Source: Mariniphaga sp964559175
GTDB lineage: Bacteria; Bacteroidota; Bacteroidia; Bacteroidales; Prolixibacteraceae
DNA length: 64,000 bases
Reading direction: 5' to 3'
Assembly: GCA_964559175.1 (NCBI GenBank)
Contig: CAZLGT010000009.1
Span: forward strand, 34,568-98,567
Positions 6,769 to 14,224 of the stretch are shown here, piece by piece. Each line of letters begins with the position of its first letter. Position 1 is the stretch's first letter. A program made the translations under genes and the position numbers. Under the pieces are notes generated by a model that saw only the letters and a program-made list of their open reading frames with translations, had not been told where the DNA came from and searched no databases.

Positions 6769-9660
6769 ATGAAGAAACCGATACTTTTCATATTGCTTTT
6801 TGCCGTGGTGGTGCAAACTTCAGCTCAGTATTTTCAAACCGGGCAGGACCCTGCATCCATTCGCTGGAGGCAGTTGCAGAGTAAAAATTTTCAGTTGATT
6901 TATCCCGATTATTTTGAAACCCAGGCGTTGCAACTGGCTGGAAAACTGGAAACAGTTTACCCCTATGGCAGTTACAGCCTGAAACACAATCCGCAAAAAT
7001 TTCCGGTGGTTTTGCACACCCAAACCATTCAGTCGAACGGATTGGTTGCCTGGGCGCCCAAACGCGCCGAGTTTTATACTACTCCGCACCAGGCCATATA
7101 TCCGCAGGACTGGCTCGAGCAACTGGCTTTGCATGAATTCCGGCATATTGTTCAGATTGATAAAGTTAACAGCAATTTGCCCCGCTGGTCGAAATTTTTG
7201 CTGGGCGAACAGGTAACAGCGCTGGTTTTCGGGGCTTATCTTCCCTGGTGGTTCATCGAAGGCGATGCAGTGGTTGCCGAAACTGCCCTTAGCAACTACG
7301 GCAGGGGCCGGCATCCGTCGTTTTTAATGGAACACCGGGCCCAGGTGGTTGAAAAAGGTACCTTCACGTACGACAAAGCCTATTTCGGATCGTACCGCGA
7401 TTTTGTGCCGAACCATTATAAACTGGGCTATTATCTGGCAGGCAACCTCAGGGCGAGGCATGGCAGTCAGATTTGGGAAAATGTGCTCACCCGCGTGGGG
7501 CAGAAACCGCTTTCGGTGTTTCCCATGCGGCAGGTTTTAAAAGAACAAACGGGAAGAAATACGGCAGAAAATTATTATGCGGTTTTCGACAGCCTGAAAA
7601 GGGTATGGGACAAGGAGAATCTGCTGTACGACCCGGTTCCAAAAAAGATTCTATCCGAAAAGGGGAAATTTTACACTAACTATCTCCACAATTATTTTGT
7701 AAACGATTCGGTGTTGGTGTCCTTTAAAACCGCTTTTAACGAAATTTCTGCGTTTGTGGAAATGAGAAAAAATATACCGGAAAAGAAAATCACCCTTCCC
7801 GGAACTATTTTTAGTGAATCGGTCAATTACAGAGACGAATGGATTATTTGGTCGGAGCAAATACCAGACCTTCGCTGGCAGCATAGCGGGCGTTCACTTT
7901 TGCGGTTGTATCATATCGATACCCAAAGAAAAATGGAATTGAAACCTGAATTTAAGGCTTTCAGTCCGGCTGTTTCGCACGATAAAACAAAAATTGCAGT
8001 GGTGGAGGCCGATTTTTCCAACCATTTTTACTTGTCGGTTTACCATTTGCCTGACGGGGAACTGATACACCGGTTTCAAACCCCAGCCAACAACTACTTT
8101 TTCTCGCCCGAGTGGATTGACTCCAGCCAGGTAGCTGCTGTTATCCTCACAAACGAAGGAAAAAGACTGGTATCGGTTGATTTTGAAACGGGCCAAATGA
8201 ATGTGTTGCTTGACCGCGAAATGGGCGATTTGAAACAGCTGCGGCTGGCAGAAAAATGGCTTTACTTTATCAGTTCATGGTCGGGGAAAAACAGTTTGTA
8301 CCGTTTTCATTTCGGGAATAAGCATGTGGAACTGGTTTATGAACCGAGGTTTGGTGTGGAATTTCCTGCTGTATCATCCTGCGGAGAAAGGATTGTACTG
8401 AGTGATTATACTGCGGATGGTTTCAGGTTGATTGAAATTCCGGCCAACCATAAGAAGGTTTTTCCCTTAAGTGATGTGCCACCAGCCAGCTATCCGCTTG
8501 CCGAATCACTGACCAGTCAGGAAATTGGCATTCCGCTGTTTTCCGATTCAGTAGATGTGGATCTCCCTTCGGGTGATTACAAAAAAACAGCCCATCTTTT
8601 TAACCTTCACAGCTGGGCTCCGGTTTTTATAGAAACAGATGATTATGAGTTTTTTCCCGGTGTGAGCCTGATGTCGCAAAACAGCCTGGGGACATCGGAA
8701 ACTGTGCTGGGCTATAAATGGGACCTGACAGAGAAAGCCGGTCGTTTTATTGCCGACTACAGTTTTAAAGGCTGGTATCCGGTTTTCGATTTGAACCTTA
8801 CCCACGGTGCGCGGGCGTCGGAATACAATCAAATTCAGCAAACTGTGAACAGCCAGGGCGATGTTATAAAACAGGATACTTCGCTGCAGCGCTACACATG
8901 GGGTCAAACCACTGCCGGACTGAATGCCCGCTTGCCCCTGCAAATCGGGAAAGGGCCTTTCAGCAGGGTATTGCAGCCAGAGGTACAGTACGGTTTTAAT
9001 CTATACAAACACCACGATTCCACTCCGGAGCAATTTGTGGAAGGCAGTTTTCATTCGGTTGCCTACCGACTCTATTTTCATCAATTGCTCAGACAAAGTT
9101 ACCTTGATGTCTATCCCGATTTTGGCATTGTGCTGGATGGCTCATTCCGTCATTCACCTGCCGGAACACTTCGCGCCGGAAATTTAAAGGCGTTGCAAAC
9201 GGTTCTCTACTTTCCGGGACTGATGAAAAATCACGGTGTGAAAATGTATGCCGGCGCCCAGGAAAAGGAAACCAACGGAACACTTGGATTTAACGATGTG
9301 GTGAGGTATGCCAGGGGATGGGGACGCATAAACACTACGGCCATATACACGGGTGGGGCTGATTATAAAATGCCGCTTTTTTACCCCGACTGGAATTTTT
9401 GGGGTTTTCTGTATGTGCGCCGCATAAAGGCATCGTTGTTTGGCGATTACACCCGGCTGAAGGGCAACTTTTATCGCAATGGAAACATCACCGGTACGTT
9501 TACCGAAGACATTTCTTCTGCGGGCATTGAGCTTACTGCCGATGTGAATCTTTTGCGGTTTTATGCTCCTGCAAACATTGGGTTCAGGACTTCGTATTTG
9601 CCGGAGATGAAAAACGTTTATTTCGATTTTTTGTTTTCAATCGATTTCACTTCGTTTTAA
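6769..9660 (+). CDS. Secreted metallopeptidase / beta-propeller / outer-membrane barrel protein
   Basis: 963 residues. Signal peptide about 1-19 (ending T-S-A-Q). A peptidase-MA-like domain follows: L-H-E-F-R-H at 121-126 supplies the HExxH zinc motif (H122, E123, H126), and W-F-I-E-G-D-A at 161-167 the probable third ligand E164. Residues about 290-570 show repeated strand patterns like TolB/WD40 propellers (for example A-F-S-P-A-V-S-H-D-K-T-K-I-A-V). From about 640 to the end the sequence alternates like an outer-membrane beta-barrel and finishes on F-S-I-D-F-T-S-F, with a terminal aromatic residue as outer-membrane proteins usually have. A surface-linked protease is inferred; the substrate is unknown. 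It overlaps the convergent phosphoesterase gene by 24 bases. Confidence 0.8.
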   Translation: MKKPILFILLFAVVVQTSAQYFQTGQDPASIRWRQLQSKNFQLIYPDYFETQALQLAGKLETVYPYGSYSLKHNPQKFPVVLHTQTIQSNGLVAWAPKRAEFYTTPHQAIYPQDWLEQLALHEFRHIVQIDKVNSNLPRWSKFLLGEQVTALVFGAYLPWWFIEGDAVVAETALSNYGRGRHPSFLMEHRAQVVEKGTFTYDKAYFGSYRDFVPNHYKLGYYLAGNLRARHGSQIWENVLTRVGQKPLSVFPMRQVLKEQTGRNTAENYYAVFDSLKRVWDKENLLYDPVPKKILSEKGKFYTNYLHNYFVNDSVLVSFKTAFNEISAFVEMRKNIPEKKITLPGTIFSESVNYRDEWIIWSEQIPDLRWQHSGRSLLRLYHIDTQRKMELKPEFKAFSPAVSHDKTKIAVVEADFSNHFYLSVYHLPDGELIHRFQTPANNYFFSPEWIDSSQVAAVILTNEGKRLVSVDFETGQMNVLLDREMGDLKQLRLAEKWLYFISSWSGKNSLYRFHFGNKHVELVYEPRFGVEFPAVSSCGERIVLSDYTADGFRLIEIPANHKKVFPLSDVPPASYPLAESLTSQEIGIPLFSDSVDVDLPSGDYKKTAHLFNLHSWAPVFIETDDYEFFPGVSLMSQNSLGTSETVLGYKWDLTEKAGRFIADYSFKGWYPVFDLNLTHGARASEYNQIQQTVNSQGDVIKQDTSLQRYTWGQTTAGLNARLPLQIGKGPFSRVLQPEVQYGFNLYKHHDSTPEQFVEGSFHSVAYRLYFHQLLRQSYLDVYPDFGIVLDGSFRHSPAGTLRAGNLKALQTVLYFPGLMKNHGVKMYAGAQEKETNGTLGFNDVVRYARGWGRINTTAIYTGGADYKMPLFYPDWNFWGFLYVRRIKASLFGDYTRLKGNFYRNGNITGTFTEDISSAGIELTADVNLLRFYAPANIGFRTSYLPEMKNVYFDFLFSIDFTSF

Positions 9661-10836
9661 AGTGATAACTGTAATTTCACCGGGCATATCCAACCGCCAG
9701 GGCATGCCAACGGTTCCCAAACCGGTATTCACATAAAGCTGTGAGTTGCCTTCACGATAGAGACCTCCCCAGGTTTTCCGTGTAAGTTTTGCCAGGCTGA
9801 ATGGAATTCCGGCCAGTTTAATACCCCACTGCAAACCGTGAGTATGTCCGGCAAGAGTTAATTCAATATTTCTTTTACCGGCTACCTGACTTTCCCAGTG
9901 GGCCGGATCGTGTGTCATTAGAATGGTGAATGCATCGTCAGGTATGCCCTCGATAGCAGCATCCAAATCGGCATATTGCGGGAAAGGCGGATGTCCCCAG
10001 TTTTCTACTCCGGCCAGAAATATGGAATCATTCCCTTTAATTATGCAGGTATTTCCATTTCTGAGCAGCTGAAACCCGGATTTTCTGAATGCTTTCAGTA
10101 TGTCATCGAAATTGGTTTGTTTTTTTTCGGTATTTTCCCAGTTGGTATAATCGCCGTAGTCGTGGTTTCCCAGTATGGCAAAGCTTTCATGATTGCTTGT
10201 CATTAAACTTAGCTTCGATTCCAGCCCCTCTAACTCCACGGCAAAATTATTCACCAAATCGCCTGTAAAAAGCAGAATATCCGGCCGGGTTTCATCTATT
10301 ATTTTTTTGGTTTTGGCAATCAGTTTTTCAGGTTGAATCAGACCACCGAAATGTGTATCTGAGATTTGTACCATACGGAATCCGTCGAAATCAGCCGGAA
10401 GGTTCCGATACTGCAATTCCTTCCTTGTTGTTTTGATCTGCCTGCTTCCCCATAGTGTTCCGAAAATCAATCCGCCAGCAAATCCAACCGATAGAATCAG
10501 GCCACACAGAGGCAAAAGGGGAGGTTTATTTTTTGCTGAGATAATATGCAACAGGTAGGAGACTGCCGAGGGTATATTGAAAATGAATAGGGTAAGAAGA
10601 AATATATTGAAATAGAAGTACAACGGATAATTGGATGCTTCCCGGGGTTGATTGGGATAGACGTACAGAAAAAGGAACATCAGCAAAACACCGGCATGCA
10701 AAATTTGGAAGACAGGGCGGAAAATACGAAAAAACCGTTTTGATGCAATGGTTTTCAGGTTCATCAGAGAACCCAAAGCTACCAAAATGAAAGTGGCAAA
10801 GAAAAGAAATAGAAACAGTATCTGGAATGAGCGCAT
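9637..10836 (-). CDS. Membrane metallophosphoesterase (YaeI-like)
   Basis: 399 residues. Four hydrophobic segments in about 1-145 anchor it in the inner membrane, then a calcineurin-like domain shows all five family motifs in order: I-S-D-T-H, G-D-L-V-N-N, G-N-H-D-Y, T-H-D-P-A-H-W and A-G-H-T-H-G. These bind two metal ions. Related proteins (YaeI/YpbG type) hydrolyse phosphodiesters such as the pyrophosphate of lipid intermediates or c-di-nucleotides; the substrate here cannot be told. The protein overlaps the peptidase/barrel gene by 24 bases on the other strand. Its own promoter is not obvious. Confidence 0.9.
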   Translation of the reverse strand: MRSFQILFLFLFFATFILVALGSLMNLKTIASKRFFRIFRPVFQILHAGVLLMFLFLYVYPNQPREASNYPLYFYFNIFLLTLFIFNIPSAVSYLLHIISAKNKPPLLPLCGLILSVGFAGGLIFGTLWGSRQIKTTRKELQYRNLPADFDGFRMVQISDTHFGGLIQPEKLIAKTKKIIDETRPDILLFTGDLVNNFAVELEGLESKLSLMTSNHESFAILGNHDYGDYTNWENTEKKQTNFDDILKAFRKSGFQLLRNGNTCIIKGNDSIFLAGVENWGHPPFPQYADLDAAIEGIPDDAFTILMTHDPAHWESQVAGKRNIELTLAGHTHGLQWGIKLAGIPFSLAKLTRKTWGGLYREGNSQLYVNTGLGTVGMPWRLDMPGEITVITLKRSEID

Positions 10837-10864
10837 AACCTTAAATTTTCGGTTTGTAAACTAT

Positions 10865-11206
10865 TTGAATCATAAAACAAAACGGAGTTTTTGCCATATA
10901 ATATTTTCTTTATCAATTATTTACTTAGGAATACAGGCAGATTTAACGGAACGACAATTTAATATTTCAAAAGTTACGGACAAAGGTACAGAAAGAGAAG
11001 AAAGAAAAAACATTTGTCCATCGAAAGAATTCCTCGTAGTAATATTCGACAGGGGAACTTTAACAGAAACCATCTTTGCAAACCCGGAATATCAGAATAA
11101 AAAGACCGAATGCACAGTAGCTATTCTTTCATCAAAAAAGATTGATGATTTTACAAAAGTAAATTGTGAATTGAAAGCAGTCATTCATTTACATATTACA
11201 AAATAA
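10865..11206 (+). CDS. Possible small secreted protein (TTG start)
   Basis: An open frame of 113 codons from TTG 10865. The N-terminus looks like a signal peptide (K-T-K-R, then F-C-H-I-I-F-S-L-S-I-I-Y-L-G-I-Q-A) followed by a charged domain with three further cysteines (N-I-C-P, T-E-C-T, V-N-C-E). There is no ATG within the intergenic part of the frame; the only ATGs lie inside the divergent phosphoesterase gene. AT-rich like the adjoining 400 bases. I do not recognise it. It may be a real small lipoprotein-like or secreted protein, or a decaying gene. Confidence 0.35.
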   Translation: MNHKTKRSFCHIIFSLSIIYLGIQADLTERQFNISKVTDKGTEREERKNICPSKEFLVVIFDRGTLTETIFANPEYQNKKTECTVAILSSKKIDDFTKVNCELKAVIHLHITK

Positions 11207-11630
11207 CACAACCGTAGTTTTTGGGAAGAAACCAAAACAGAAAATAAACCAGGGCAGGAGAGAAGCCTGTGGAATACAAAGTGAAATAATGTCAGGTCAT
11301 GCTAATTAGTATATTTTTTATATATAGTTCACTCATTCAGACTTTTTGAATAATAAATTTGATGTAATTTACAGAAAAATACAAATTTGATTACCTGGCT
11401 TACAGTAAACAATGCATATTTAATTTTAAATAATTGTTAATCAGTATATTAATGTATAAAATTTAAAGTAGATTATAACTGTGTTTTCAGAAAGAATAGA
11501 ATTTTACGACTAAAAACAGAATGCTGATGAAGCAGAGATTTACAAAAAGCCTAAAAAAAAGTGTCAGTATTTTGGAGATTATCTTGTAAAGCATTACATT
11601 TGTAAAATTCATTGTGTTTACTCAGGTAAA
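11207..11630. other. AT-rich gap without a gene
   Basis: No credible open frame. It holds short direct repeats of AAATTTGAT (near 11357 and 11385) and the promoter of the XRE gene at its right end; otherwise nothing recognisable. Confidence 0.6.
11571..11602 (+). promoter_or_regulatory. Promoter of the XRE gene with overlapping dyad
   Basis: TTTG at 11571-11574, 20 bases, then TACATTTG at 11595-11602: a full Bacteroidetes promoter. The -7 box sits inside the dyad TTACATTTGTAA (11594-11605), so a protein binding that dyad would block it; self-regulation by the XRE protein is plausible. Confidence 0.7.
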
Positions 11631-12008
11631 ATGAAAGAGCGCATACAAAAATTCATCGATTACAAAAGTATATCACCAGGTGAACTGGCCGACATGCTTG
11701 GCGTACAGCGCTCCAATATATCGCATATCCTGAATGGCCGCAACAAACCTGGTGCGGTTTTTATCGAGAAATTTCTTCTCGCTTTTCCCAGAGTTAATGC
11801 CCGTTGGCTATTTACCGGGGAGGGGCCAATGGTTATGGGTGAAACTAAATCTTCCATGGGAGTTGATGAATTGAAAAGCGAACCTGAAATTCCTTATATC
11901 ACAAAGGTTTCAACTTCAAAGACGGATACCGGGAAGCAAGGGAGAACTCTTGAAAAAGTCATTCTGCTCTATTCCGACGGCTCTTTTGTTTCTTATGATC
12001 CAGTATAA
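11631..12008 (+). CDS. XRE-family DNA-binding protein
   Basis: 125 residues. The Cro/CI-type helix-turn-helix covers about 4-60: S-P-G-E-L-A-D-M-L-G-V-Q-R-S-N-I-S-H-I-L-N-G-R-N-K-P is a textbook match, followed by the W-L-F-T-G-E-G-P pattern typical of small Bacteroidetes regulators. The C-terminal 50 residues are polar and end in a short strand-like segment; they contain no known sensor or enzyme domain. It has its own consensus promoter containing the dyad TTACATTTGTAA, and more copies of that dyad lie just downstream, suggesting it regulates itself and perhaps the next genes. Its physiological signal is unknown. Confidence 0.88.
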   Translation: MKERIQKFIDYKSISPGELADMLGVQRSNISHILNGRNKPGAVFIEKFLLAFPRVNARWLFTGEGPMVMGETKSSMGVDELKSEPEIPYITKVSTSKTDTGKQGRTLEKVILLYSDGSFVSYDPV

Positions 12009-12027
12009 TACTATGAAGAAATCAAAA

Positions 12028-12043
12028 TATGTTGTACAACATA
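12028..12043. promoter_or_regulatory. 16-base perfect palindrome
   Basis: TATGTTGTACAACATA reads the same on both strands. It covers a possible -33 box (TTG at 12032-12034) that lies 19 bases before the TACATTTG at 12054. Likely an operator. Confidence 0.6.
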
Positions 12044-12053
12044 AAAATAGTTT

Positions 12054-12228
12054 TACATTTGTACTTCGAGTTACGTTTTTAATTTTACATTTGTAATAGT
12101 TTAAATTAGAAAGGATGATAATTTAATTATAAATTTACCTGATTTACAAGCCCGGAATTAAAGCCATCAAAAATTACAAAGGCAAAAGAAGGAACCGTCA
12201 CTAAGATGTTTGGCGGTTCTTGTTTTTA
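12054..12228 (+). ncRNA. Candidate small RNA unit
   Basis: TACATTTG boxes at 12054-12061 (with TTG 19 bases upstream) and 12086-12093 should start transcription near 12068 or 12100. A strong terminator ends it at about 12228. Nothing between has a usable start and open frame longer than a few codons. The product would be a 130-160 base RNA. It could also be only a leader of failed transcripts; expression evidence is needed to decide. Confidence 0.4.
12190..12227 (+). terminator. Intrinsic terminator before pyrK
   Basis: Ten-base stem AGGAACCGTC (12190-12199) with GGCGGTTCTT (12212-12221) including one G-U pair, 12-base loop, then TTTTT. It separates the upstream unit from pyrK. Confidence 0.8.
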
Positions 12229-12300
12229 TATATACCCGCTTATCTGTATGGCAACCTTGCATCTTACTTTCAGGATGTATATCGTACCGCAAATAATAAT

Positions 12301-12308
12301 TATATTTG
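12301..12308 (+). promoter_or_regulatory. -7 box of pyrK
   Basis: TATATTTG fits TAnnTTTG and lies 18 bases before the pyrK ATG, giving a short leader. No convincing -33 box. Confidence 0.55.
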
Positions 12309-12326
12309 CGCGTAAATCAGTTAAGC

Positions 12327-13109
12327 ATGGGTAAAAAATCAGTCGCCACATTTGTTGTTACCGAAAATATACCTTTAAATCCAACCAATTACCTCATTCG
12401 GTTAAAGTCACCTCATCCCCTGCCGGTTATTAAACCCGGACAGTTTGTGAATGTGGAAATTAAGAACACCAGTGAAATTTTTCTGCGCCGGCCTTTTTCT
12501 GTATTCGAGGTTGATTATGCACAAAATGTTCTTTCCATTATCGTCAAAATATTGGGAAGGGGCTCAAAAATACTTACTGAGGCAAAGTCAGGCGACCCGA
12601 TCAGCCTGGTTTATCCGCTCGGAAAGCATTTCACATATCCTGAAAAAGGAGAAAAAATACTTGCTGTTGGCGGTGGCAGCGGACTGGCGCCGATGCTTTT
12701 TCTGGCCCGGGAGTCGGGTTTGCCTGCCCAAAATGTTGATATTGTTATCGGTGCCCGCAGTGCGGTCGATCATGTCGATACCAGTGCATACAGTTCTTTT
12801 GGCAATATACACCTTACCACCGAAGATGGTTCCCTGGGTACCAAAGGATTTGTAACCGATCATCCCCTGCTAAGAGATAATCTTGAAAATTACAGCAGAA
12901 TATACGCCTGCGGACCTGACGGTATGATGAGAGCAGTTGCCGGCAGAGCCAAAGCAGCCGGTGTTTTTTGTGAAGTATCGCTCGAAAATTTAATGGCCTG
13001 CGGATTTGGGGTTTGTCTGTGCTGCATCGAACCTACGGTAAAAGGAAACCTGTGCGTATGCACCGAAGGTCCGGTTTTTAATATAAATGATTTGAAATGG
13101 CAGATTTAG
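12327..13109 (+). CDS. pyrK: Dihydroorotate dehydrogenase electron-transfer subunit
   Basis: 260 residues. N-terminal FAD-binding barrel with the flavin motif R-R-P-F-S, an NAD-binding Rossmann half with G-G-G-S-G-L-A-P and C-G-P-D-G-M-M, and a C-terminal 2Fe-2S site: C-G-F-G-V-C-L-C-C and, further on, C-V-C-T. PyrK passes electrons from the PyrD flavin to NAD+ in the fourth step of pyrimidine synthesis. ATG 12327 is chosen because an upstream in-frame TTG at 12306 falls inside the -7 box. It overlaps pyrD by 13 bases, so the two subunits are coupled, as usual for the class 1B enzyme. Confidence 0.94.
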   Translation: MGKKSVATFVVTENIPLNPTNYLIRLKSPHPLPVIKPGQFVNVEIKNTSEIFLRRPFSVFEVDYAQNVLSIIVKILGRGSKILTEAKSGDPISLVYPLGKHFTYPEKGEKILAVGGGSGLAPMLFLARESGLPAQNVDIVIGARSAVDHVDTSAYSSFGNIHLTTEDGSLGTKGFVTDHPLLRDNLENYSRIYACGPDGMMRAVAGRAKAAGVFCEVSLENLMACGFGVCLCCIEPTVKGNLCVCTEGPVFNINDLKWQI

Positions 13110-14008
13110 GAGTAAAAATTCATCAGTTATCATTGAAAAATCCGGTGATGCTGGCTTCTGGCACCTGCGGATTTGCAGAGGAAATCAACGATTTTTACGA
13201 CGTTTCTCAACTGGGTGGCATTGTTCTTAAGGGCACAACACCACATAACCGCGACGGAAACCTGTATCCGCGTATGGCAGAAACTCCGTCGGGAATGCTG
13301 AATGCTGTCGGCCTCCAAAACAAGGGGATCGATTATTTTATTGAAAATATATATCCCCGCATCAGAGATTACGGCACTCCGCTCATTGTAAACGTGAACG
13401 GCTCTACAGTGGAGGAGTACATTGAGGTGACGGAAAAGGTCAATGAACTGGATAAAATTCCAGCCATTGAGCTGAATATCAGTTGCCCGAATGTGAAAGA
13501 GGGAGGCATGGCTTTCGGAATCACCTGCCCGGGAGCTGTTTCGGTAACCCGCGAGGTACGAAGGGTGTATAATAAAACACTCATCGTGAAGCTTTCGCCC
13601 AATGTTACAGATATATCTGAGATTGCCAGAGCCGTGGAAGGAGAGGGAGCCGACAGTGTTTCGCTCGTGAATACATTTCTGGGAATGGCCATCGATTCCG
13701 AAAGCCGTAAACCATTGCTGTCAACTGTCACCGGCGGATTGTCAGGTCCGGCCATTAAACCCATTGCACTGCGTATGGTATGGCAGGTTTCACGGGCCGT
13801 TAAAATTCCGGTAATAGGTATGGGTGGGATTATGAACGCGGCCGATGCTGTTGAATTTCTGCTGGCCGGTGCTTCAGCCATTCAGGTGGGGACTGCCTTG
13901 TTTAAAAACCCGTTTATTCCGTTGCAGATTATTGGTGGACTGGAAGAGTATATGGAAAGGCATAAACTGAGTACTGTATCGGATTTAATTGGTGGTTTAC
14001 AAATGTAA
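13097..14008 (+). CDS. pyrD: Dihydroorotate dehydrogenase, catalytic subunit (class 1B)
   Basis: 303 residues, usual for the PyrDB type. Landmarks: N-P-V-M-L-A-S-G-T-C-G-F near the N-terminus, K-G-T-T-P, the catalytic segment N-I-S-C-P-N with the base Cys typical of class 1 enzymes, V-K-L-S-P-N-V-T-D, and the phosphate loops G-G-L-S-G-P and G-M-G-G-I. It oxidises dihydroorotate to orotate in the cytosol, with PyrK as partner. The last codons contain the dyad GTTTACAAATGTAAAC (13995-14010), which runs over the stop codon. Confidence 0.95.
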   Translation: MADLGVKIHQLSLKNPVMLASGTCGFAEEINDFYDVSQLGGIVLKGTTPHNRDGNLYPRMAETPSGMLNAVGLQNKGIDYFIENIYPRIRDYGTPLIVNVNGSTVEEYIEVTEKVNELDKIPAIELNISCPNVKEGGMAFGITCPGAVSVTREVRRVYNKTLIVKLSPNVTDISEIARAVEGEGADSVSLVNTFLGMAIDSESRKPLLSTVTGGLSGPAIKPIALRMVWQVSRAVKIPVIGMGGIMNAADAVEFLLAGASAIQVGTALFKNPFIPLQIIGGLEEYMERHKLSTVSDLIGGLQM

Positions 14009-14010
14009 AC
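13995..14010. promoter_or_regulatory. Dyad GTTTACAAATGTAAAC across the pyrD stop
   Basis: Perfect 6-base arms GTTTAC/GTAAAC around AAAT. It shares the TTTACAAATGTAA core with sites at 11594, 12053, 12085 and 18706-18736. Being partly in coding sequence, it could be coincidental. Confidence 0.4.
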
Positions 14011-14224
14011 AATGGTCTTTTTGTAATTTTAATGTATGATCTCTTTCCCGCTAAAGAAGTACTTCCCGTTTTTCTTTTTTTCAACCAATTCTTTTATTAA
14101 ATTACCTGTCTGAAATGTGAAGCGAATTTTAAGGAAAGGTTAACAAGAATTGCAATGTGAACATTTCAATTTTTACCGTGTTTAATAAAGTGAATATAGC
14201 AAAAAAGACTAAAAACATTGAAAT

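Larger units (their letters stand above)
12009..12326. other. Regulatory gap between the XRE gene and pyrK
   Basis: No protein gene. Contents in order: a 16-base perfect palindrome, two TACATTTG boxes, an untranslated stretch, a strong intrinsic terminator, and the -7 box of pyrK at 12301. Confidence 0.75.

Noticed and set aside
11207..11630. Possible tRNA or structured RNA in the AT-rich gap
   Set aside because: No T-loop (GGTTCRA) or cloverleaf-like pairing is visible, and there is no clear terminator.
12306..12326. TTG start extending PyrK by seven residues
   Set aside because: It overlaps the TATATTTG promoter box; ATG 12327 leaves a short leader.
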